Source: Candidatus Regiella endosymbiont of Tuberolachnus salignus
GTDB taxonomy: Bacteria; Pseudomonadota; Gammaproteobacteria; Enterobacterales; Enterobacteriaceae
Length of the DNA: 64,000 bases
Direction of reading: 5' to 3'
NCBI RefSeq assembly: GCF_964020115.1
Contig: NZ_OZ026542.1
Span: 868,001 to 932,000 of the forward strand
The notes below the pieces were generated by a model, which worked only from the letters and a program-made list of their open reading frames with translations, did not search any database and was not told where the DNA came from. Positions 60,701-64,000 of the stretch are shown here, one piece after another (the first letter of the stretch is position 1; each line of letters opens with the position of its first letter). A program made the translations under genes and the position numbers.

Positions 60701-60788
60701 AAGAATAATAAGGGTCAATATTTTTAACCCTCTGGATTAATGTGTTTTGTTCTGTTACAGAAAGAGATGCTATACCGTAGCCGGGCAT
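54717..60788 (-). CDS. Large multidomain toxin: ADP-ribosyltransferase-like, C80 protease, TcdB/Mcf-like translocation
   Basis: ATG 60788 (MPGYGIASLSVTEQNTLIQR) follows AAGGA and is preferred to 60824; the product has 2023 residues. At about 245-390 it shows an R-S-E pattern of cholera/pertussis-type ADP-ribosyltransferases: Arg in ALFRTDIRGVF, TLYTSSVYQDAFKYGR, and Glu in VVAGEIHVSVP. At about 690-880 lies a C80 cysteine protease: SRVIIQLENDDISLRAASDL, catalytic His in FFVGHGRGGEHD, catalytic Cys in LVLIGCALVND, as in MARTX and clostridial toxins. A hydrophobic stretch at about 1155-1225 and VEVSEIIAPFCHAG resemble the TcdA/TcdB/Mcf pore region, followed by a long beta-rich part. No RTX repeats or classical signal peptide are visible. 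The frame is intact over 6 kb. Confidence 0.85.
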   Translation of the reverse strand: MPGYGIASLSVTEQNTLIQRVKNIDPYYSSEVARAFLDQFHYPLENRFSDYQFMLQAVEQSGAGMSLSLIEPGKKDAAGYHSIAGWRVMDVLPSAPIIIPRVQSLPRVQPLNEHSQERYHQHGYRGLEEEEKSALAILKALHPDQDAMTLWRSFNMGGELRQRFRIELMNTGRIPAWAEEHRRTSIDPNNLHRFEHIRQLSNAMLTELIKCPGLYITSFSSSDTLIDSFDRAFLRFFTQSRGYQRNAMGALFRTDIRGVFRGDHRTPYELSQDKYMLGFGDNLNTQHTSGNTLYTSSVYQDAFKYGRINSGGASQFHYGYQDDEEYYSFVDSDDSDDERSEPLRQRQKDGFVYLIDTRGLEAIPVADNRLLNPNNTVTNDRVVAGEIHVSVPLEGISSDRIWLVSSDGRRAVRVSDIAQHDDLHNELRDLGDRTFAGANSDIYDGIFYRAQRKGLTVLDISETTMPGAPRNIRNYRYSHDRRFSGANFAHQIAVVNPNNHEEMTMACRWLSEDSTYRTLVDINGNLYSTNGNQLEGENATLAQKIANSAMLMSPGQAKVRLLFVGKKQISTQETHFQETQWNSQSWPETKSMISHFINAHPVLIHSYISEVELSQIIYREHQTSSQIIIDYAVPIVMNRTGNTVKVYDFIELSLSLTPSDLISENLGNHHQQAGAHYPVPASSVVVSGLLSAPGQVERDNVADWAKPTVNRQQVAVGGERKSRVIIQLENDDISLRAASDLAGKHPNEAVIYQRDKQGNLRLVYGEPAALAGALSLFFVGHGRGGEHDAHDNTTLAGYSAPELAAVTQQIHQELRTQFPHAFLENIDKLVLIGCALVNDEKTDGFLFKMAPELLKRGMHPGEIVGYATEIGISRAVSEQGRGRRRYPSMTPERGDVSARNVRVSLRRDETGTRYLPQNRQQRPASKNSPLASQESTLHQVVETVQDRQDISSSDKSLIKGVDRAKERLELSRLKSEVQAEILRLGGTEFRFKRFGSTVDGKTELIFVAKVNAEQRGKLGQEGGGVEKRLTSDSDVFVSMQNKMRQLEPEIAHVDGVSTMNAAFLAMNLLSHRGEQDESPWKKFVGGANLAQIMHGIGQDMGHLVSTVNILSGAGAKAESMLGRLLGGVRFTHAGSVVNVAVDIINLVDAVKDLQQMPEGPQKDFAITRVALAGTQLTVDGTLAVLGVVAGFSPTIASGMAIAGPLSVPFAGVMIGANALVQAMAFNNAHYQVEVSEIIAPFCHAGSQTPLAPTAIARHDSRHQGVVYLEPYVPIQKMRINGNRLSIQLADIRVPEFKNDGSRKRTGRKLSAYPAFGINPATDYQQSIALQDNTVLVLPAALAGDYDFMYDTGAWGRFQGEEIFNRLHQHYGTAFPLTTDWLSAPNDANFIPRATTYIIELDSGTRSFTFQQGQEVKRIPGDDHLGLRAGHLPTPVVDAEHADLLTYEFQGAGGTTFIDLADDARHITIKASSDEQKRHSERWVLDITPDTSTTTSEAGLALVQSQISQLRVRKTAQGAILTLKGHPVNIVGPIPREITLQLRSIALPGVTFKLSLLAAAAQDSPKFQITLAADSIEALSGNNLKNIQQIMQSYFSDDVRFRLNPQVRVTVPLAEKNIASGLLDLTTGCWQVIDNNGGKATHPHLYRSDGKAFVLLGRPDAHITSVAHIEYDPEQQQLYAAGITHPRDNPKTSVSYRYYPHLPENQRYQRIEATYIDEKNGKEKQPLIQLIEEIHSESSQAVIRVNSPLEGLSAEYAWDGAVTPVNSPLEGLINGTQQFFKKIEWEQNNCHFIVERNDSVSKSTLTVIALPSTSLAEFSISRLGADFSKKYGNALSSITLSLQDDTRKIDLLGLPRIPLNVFAHVDTKIVGAQPDTTFFLHSETLPHITFKLTASPSVADGENLKWKLSLYAENREALQGESREKIVRLLQHKKNDSWLLQDLGTSVPYSIGNNPDGEAEGVFELIPLLSSESPAAIVSKVPADSAGMRDAINAFDGEKENLGVRDEVLLPSQRPDWLITARAS
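55475..55560 (-). repeat. 60-bp in-frame duplication in toxin C-terminal part
   Basis: A 26-base stretch (TTAAACCTTCTAAGGGAGAA and six more) occurs at 55475-55500 and 55535-55560, a period of exactly 60 bases. It encodes VNSPLEGL twice, 20 residues apart. Confidence 0.85.
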
Positions 60789-60817
60789 AATAACTATCCT
60801 TAATAATATAATGAATA

Positions 60818-60921
60818 TAGCCAAATCAGTTTGATTTGATTCTGTGTTGTCTTCGCTTGCCGTACTATTTGTACTGTCTGTGCTCCTCCGCTTTGAATAA
60901 AATCAAACTGATTCGGCTATA
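60818..60921. repeat. Family C palindromic repeat upstream of toxin gene
   Basis: About 104 bases run from TAGCCAAATCAGTTTGATTT to AAATCAAACTGATTCGGCTA. It ends 30 bases before the toxin ATG on the minus strand and therefore lies in the toxin promoter or leader. Confidence 0.85.
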
Positions 60922-60957
60922 TTTTGGTTTATTTTATGAAGTAAATATTTCAATACT

Positions 60958-61084
60958 TATACCCAATGAATTTCGAGTTACGGCAAGGCGGCAATCAATC
61001 GAATCCCCGAAGTGTACAAGTAGTACATGACAGGGGGGAGTGATCGCTGCCAACGCCGCCGTAACTTGAAAAACGATGGGTATA
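60958..61084 (+). repeat. PE1-type element upstream of toxin gene
   Basis: The unit is 127 bp from TATACCCAATGAATTTCGAG to CTTGAAAAACGATGGGTATA, with the second centre type (GTGTACAAGTAGTACATGAC). Confidence 0.85.
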
Positions 61085-61388
61085 ATCATTCCTTATATAT
61101 AATAAGGAATATTTTTGATTAAATTTTTTCATCCATATCGAAGACGAAGGATATATAACAACAATATCGGAACATTACTTTATCATTACTGTTATTTATC
61201 CTCTTTCAAAAAAATAAATAATTTATCAAATTAACTCTTATTAAGCGTCAGATAAATTTTTAATGATGCCGTTGCCTATATTTTAAATAAATTATTTTAT
61301 TTAAAATAAATCACTCTCAATATAAATAGGATCTCATATTTCTAATATCATAAACACGTAAATAACCTCATTTAAGATTATTTCTCAT
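61085..61388. other. AT-rich non-coding stretch
   Basis: No gene is seen. The stretch is very rich in A and T and separates the repeats upstream of the toxin from a family D repeat. It could hold distal promoter elements. Confidence 0.4.
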
Positions 61389-61533
61389 TAGACCTCTTTG
61401 GAAACCGTAGTTCGTTATGCAGAGTCAAGGCGCCCCGGCGCACAGCAACCTTCGTTAACATAAAGTACATGAGGATTGCGCGCACCGGACAACGCAGGAT
61501 CCGTATCACGCAGTAGGTTTCCGAAGAGGTCTA
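61389..61533. repeat. Family D palindromic repeat
   Basis: About 145 bases run from TAGACCTCTTTGGAAACCGT to GGTTTCCGAAGAGGTCTA. The orientation is as at 49606. Confidence 0.85.
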
Positions 61534-61723
61534 TTATATATGGGACAAATCCGGATAACGGTGTCATTAACCCATTTAAGGGGGAGCCGATAAAAAGAAC
61601 CCTTCTCTGTCTAATTTTGCTTAGACAGGATAAAATGAGCGATTCAATTTCCACCCAGCTAACTCGCTAACGCTCGCTAGCTATGAACGGAAAATTTCGC
61701 GCAACGGTTAAACGAGAGCTTGT

Positions 61724-64000
61724 ATGCATCCATTATTGCCCACTCTTTATAATAAAAAGAGCCTCAATAAATTATTTGCCAGTACTGCGCAAGGGTTAGA
61801 AGAACTATTAAAAAATGAACTACAAAGCTTAGGGGCTGACAACAGTAAGGTCGTTCAGGGCGGCGTCTATTTTCAGGCTGATGATCGCCTGTTGTATCGA
61901 ACTTTACTGTGGAGTCGCTTGGCATCACGCATTTTTTTACCCCTTAATGAATTTCAGGTTAATGATGATCAGGATCTTTATCTTGGCGCGCAGGCTATCG
62001 ATTGGCCGGCTATTTTTACTGTCGATAAAACCTTTGTTGTCCACTTCACCGGGGTTAATCATGCCATTCAGAACAGTCAATATGGCGCATTAAAGGTCAA
62101 AGACGCTATCGTTGATCGTTTTATCAGCAAAGTAAAACAACGTCCATCGGTAACGAAACAACAGCCAGACATTAGTATTCATGTTTTTCTACGGCGTGAT
62201 ATACCCACAGCCCTTGAAGTTGCCGCTAGGCGGCCAGAGTGTGAGACCGATGAGCGTAGACAACTACGTGATTCGGCGAACACTCGCAGCCAACAACGCA
62301 GCGGCTTCAAAGGCGAAGGGTATAAAGTTGTCATATCGCTTGATCTGAGCGGTAACAGCCTGCATCAACGAGGGTACCGGGACAGTTCGGGAGGACAGGC
62401 ACCACTCAAAGAAAATTTGGCCGCAGCAATTATTCTTCGCGCCGGTTGGCAAAAAGGCACACCGCTGATTGATCCTATGTGTGGCTCAGGCACACTGTTG
62501 ATTGAAGCCGCAATGATGGCGACAGATCACGCACCGGGTTTACATCGTCAACAGTGGGGATTTAGCGCCTGGCGTGATTTTAATCACAGCTTGTGGAGCG
62601 AACTGATGAGTGAGGCGCAAGCGCGGGCAAGCAAAGGATTGAAAACTACCCCGGCTTATTTTTTTGGAGCGGATGCCGATCCCCAGACGATCAAAATCGC
62701 GCGCGCCAATGCGGAAAGAGCCGGAGTAGCTAGCTTGATCCGCTTTCAGCCACAGGATCTCAGTCAATTGGCGAATCCTTGGCCAACCGCCCCTGCCGGC
62801 GGCGTTATCAGCAACCCTCCCTATGGGGAACGCCTGGAGAGCGAGCCAGTATTGATTGCCCTGTACAATTTATTGGGACGGATCATGAAAACCGCCTTTG
62901 CCGGTTGGCGTCTCTCTTTATTTAGTGCGTCGCCAACATTAATCAATTGCGTGCAACTGCGTGCCGAACGAGAATTTAAAGCCAAAAATGGCGCGCTGGA
63001 TTGCATACAAAAAAATTATCAATTATCCGCTTATTCAGAACAGGCAGGACAGAAAGAAACCCTTCACCTGGCCAAAGATTTTGCCAACCGCTTAGGTAAA
63101 AATAAACATAAATTGGATAAATGGGCACAGCAGCAAGGAATTGAATGCTATCGTTTATACGATGCCGATTTACCTGAATACAATGTCGCCATTGATCGTT
63201 ATGGCAGTAAAATTGTGCTACAAGAATATGCTGCGCCAAAAACCATTGATGCCAAGAAAGCCCGTCAACGCTTGTTTGACGCCATTCATGCGACGCTGCA
63301 AGTATTGGCGATCCCTGCCAATCAACTGGTGATCAAAACCCGTGAACGGCAAAAAGGAAAAAATCAATACCAGAAATTGGCCCAACGGGACGAATTTTTT
63401 TTGGTGCAAGAATATAACGCTAAATTATGGGTTAATCTGACCGATTATCTCGACACTGGATTGTTTCTTGATCATCGTATTACCCGCCAAATGCTGGGGA
63501 AAATGAGTCAGGGAAAAGATTTCCTCAATTTGTTTGCCTATACCGGGGCAGCGAGTGTTCATGCAGGGCTCGGTGGGGCGAAGAGTACCACCACGGTAGA
63601 TATGTCCCACACTTATTTGGCCTGGGCTGAGAAAAATTTGCGCACAAATGGATTAACCGGCCGCCAGCACCGTTTAATTCAAGCCGATTGCTTCGCGTGG
63701 TTAGATCAGCGTCTGGATCACCCTACAGCGCAATTTGATGTCATTTTTATTGATCCGCCGACTTTTTCTAATTCCAAACGTATGGCCAATACCTTTGATG
63801 TACAGCGTGATCACTTACCATTAATGAAAGCCATTAAACCCTTATTGCGCCCTAACGGCACGATGATCTTTTCTAATAATAGGCACGGCTTTAAAATCGA
63901 TGTCGACGGCATAACCGCCCTGGGGCTAACCATCAAAGAAATCACGGCAAAAACACAATCACCCGACTTTGCTCGCCATCGTCAAATACATCACTGTTGG
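61724..64000 (+). CDS. rlmL: 23S rRNA methyltransferase RlmL/RlmK with in-frame PE1 insertion (3' end cut by window)
   Basis: The frame is open from ATG 61724 to the window end (759 codons). The THUMP domain follows [20 protein letters not shown]. The first methyltransferase domain has [16 protein letters not shown] and the catalytic SNPPYGERL; the second (RlmK) has [20 protein letters not shown] and [13 protein letters not shown]. The last residues match the E. coli end ([14 protein letters not shown]), leaving about ten to come. Between IHVFLRRD and [10 protein letters not shown], inside the THUMP region, a PE1 element adds 41 residues. The first 12 residues extend beyond the E. coli start. 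Confidence 0.94.
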   Translation, partial: MHPLLPTLYNKKSLNKLFASTAQGLEELLKNELQSLGADNSKVVQGGVYFQADDRLLYRTLLWSRLASRIFLPLNEFQVNDDQDLYLGAQAIDWPAIFTVDKTFVVHFTGVNHAIQNSQYGALKVKDAIVDRFISKVKQRPSVTKQQPDISIHVFLRRDIPTALEVAARRPECETDERRQLRDSANTRSQQRSGFKGEGYKVVISLDLSGNSLHQRGYRDSSGGQAPLKENLAAAIILRAGWQKGTPLIDPMCGSGTLLIEAAMMATDHAPGLHRQQWGFSAWRDFNHSLWSELMSEAQARASKGLKTTPAYFFGADADPQTIKIARANAERAGVASLIRFQPQDLSQLANPWPTAPAGGVISNPPYGERLESEPVLIALYNLLGRIMKTAFAGWRLSLFSASPTLINCVQLRAEREFKAKNGALDCIQKNYQLSAYSEQAGQKETLHLAKDFANRLGKNKHKLDKWAQQQGIECYRLYDADLPEYNVAIDRYGSKIVLQEYAAPKTIDAKKARQRLFDAIHATLQVLAIPANQLVIKTRERQKGKNQYQKLAQRDEFFLVQEYNAKLWVNLTDYLDTGLFLDHRITRQMLGKMSQGKDFLNLFAYTGAASVHAGLGGAKSTTTVDMSHTYLAWAEKNLRTNGLTGRQHRLIQADCFAWLDQRLDHPTAQFDVIFIDPPTFSNSKRMANTFDVQRDHLPLMKAIKPLLRPNGTMIFSNNRHGFKIDVDGITALGLTIKEITAKTQSPDFARHRQIHHCW
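62200..62324 (+). repeat. PE1 element inside rlmL (in frame)
   Basis: The unit is 125 bp in gene orientation, from TATACCCACAGCCCTTGAAG to CTTCAAAGGCGAAGGGTATA. The left arm variant is shared with the purL copy. The centre reads GACAACTACG. It is open in the rlmL frame. Confidence 0.95.

Noticed and set aside
61670-61710. Short sequence (TTGCGCGAAATTTTCCGTTCAT reversed) shared with about 2160-2190
   Set aside because: The match is real but short and partial; it could be a small dispersed repeat, but two copies are not enough to define it.

Overview
The window looks like the chromosome of a host-restricted, gammaproteobacterial insect symbiont of the Regiella/Hamiltonella kind (Enterobacterales, Yersinia side). 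This is inferred from the gene content and order. The housekeeping blocks follow the E. coli order: folD next to tRNA-Arg(UCU); pgl after a mod gene; prfC-osmY; mrdA-mrdB-dacA-ybeD-lipB-lipA; lepA-lepB-rnc-era-pdxJ-acpS-tadA. They are AT-rich, have lost single members (modB/modC, rlpA, recO), and sit among insertion sequences, group II introns, phage relics and many short palindromic repeats. No taxonomic search was possible.

Layout. 1-2.8 kb: a broken IS5-family element, a divergent pair of phage-type repressors and a TnpB relic. 2.8-6.9 kb: antitoxin relic, a duplicated module (short LuxR-type HTH protein plus a tiny membrane peptide), a PAS-LuxR regulator and a 298-bp inverted repeat. 6.9-10.2 kb: a dead reverse transcriptase and a full-length group II intron inserted into the 3' end of a sibling. 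10.3-16.5 kb: decayed phage-type tRNA-Met, coiled-coil repeat protein, KilA-N relics, an intact IS21-family element with target duplication, excisionase-like gene and integrase abutting tRNA-Arg(UCU). 16.7-24.5 kb: folD, orphan modA, pgl, a phosphopantetheinyl transferase, an IS481-type element, prfC and an osmY-like gene. 24.8-26.2 kb: a YD-repeat protein. 26.4-30.5 kb: purL. 31-40.2 kb: a lateral (Flag-2) flagellar late operon lafA-B-C-E-F-S-T-U with a divergent LafZ-like membrane regulator. 40.4-47.4 kb: yegP-like gene and the PBP2-to-lipoate cluster. 47.8-54.6 kb: the lepA-tadA cluster. 54.7-60.8 kb: a 2023-residue toxin. 61.7 kb to the end: rlmL, cut by the window edge.

The most striking signal is a family of about 125-bp palindromic elements (called PE1 here) running from TATA to TATA with inverted terminal arms. 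Many copies are intergenic, but four lie inside protein genes (purL, the lafZ-like gene, era, rlmL). All four are exactly 125 bp end to end, in the same orientation and the same frame, and each adds 41 residues without breaking the host protein. The intergenic copies are mostly 126-128 bp and would shift the frame. This recalls the Rickettsia palindromic elements but is in a gammaproteobacterium. Other palindrome families supply the stop codons of ybeD and era, and a PE1 remnant supplies that of pdxJ.

The second highlight is the large toxin: an N-terminal region with R-S-E features of cholera/pertussis-type ADP-ribosyltransferases, a C80 autoprocessing cysteine protease domain (His and Cys visible) and a TcdB/Mcf-like hydrophobic translocation region. 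It is a plausible insect-directed factor. The third is the nested group II intron at 8.1-10.2 kb.
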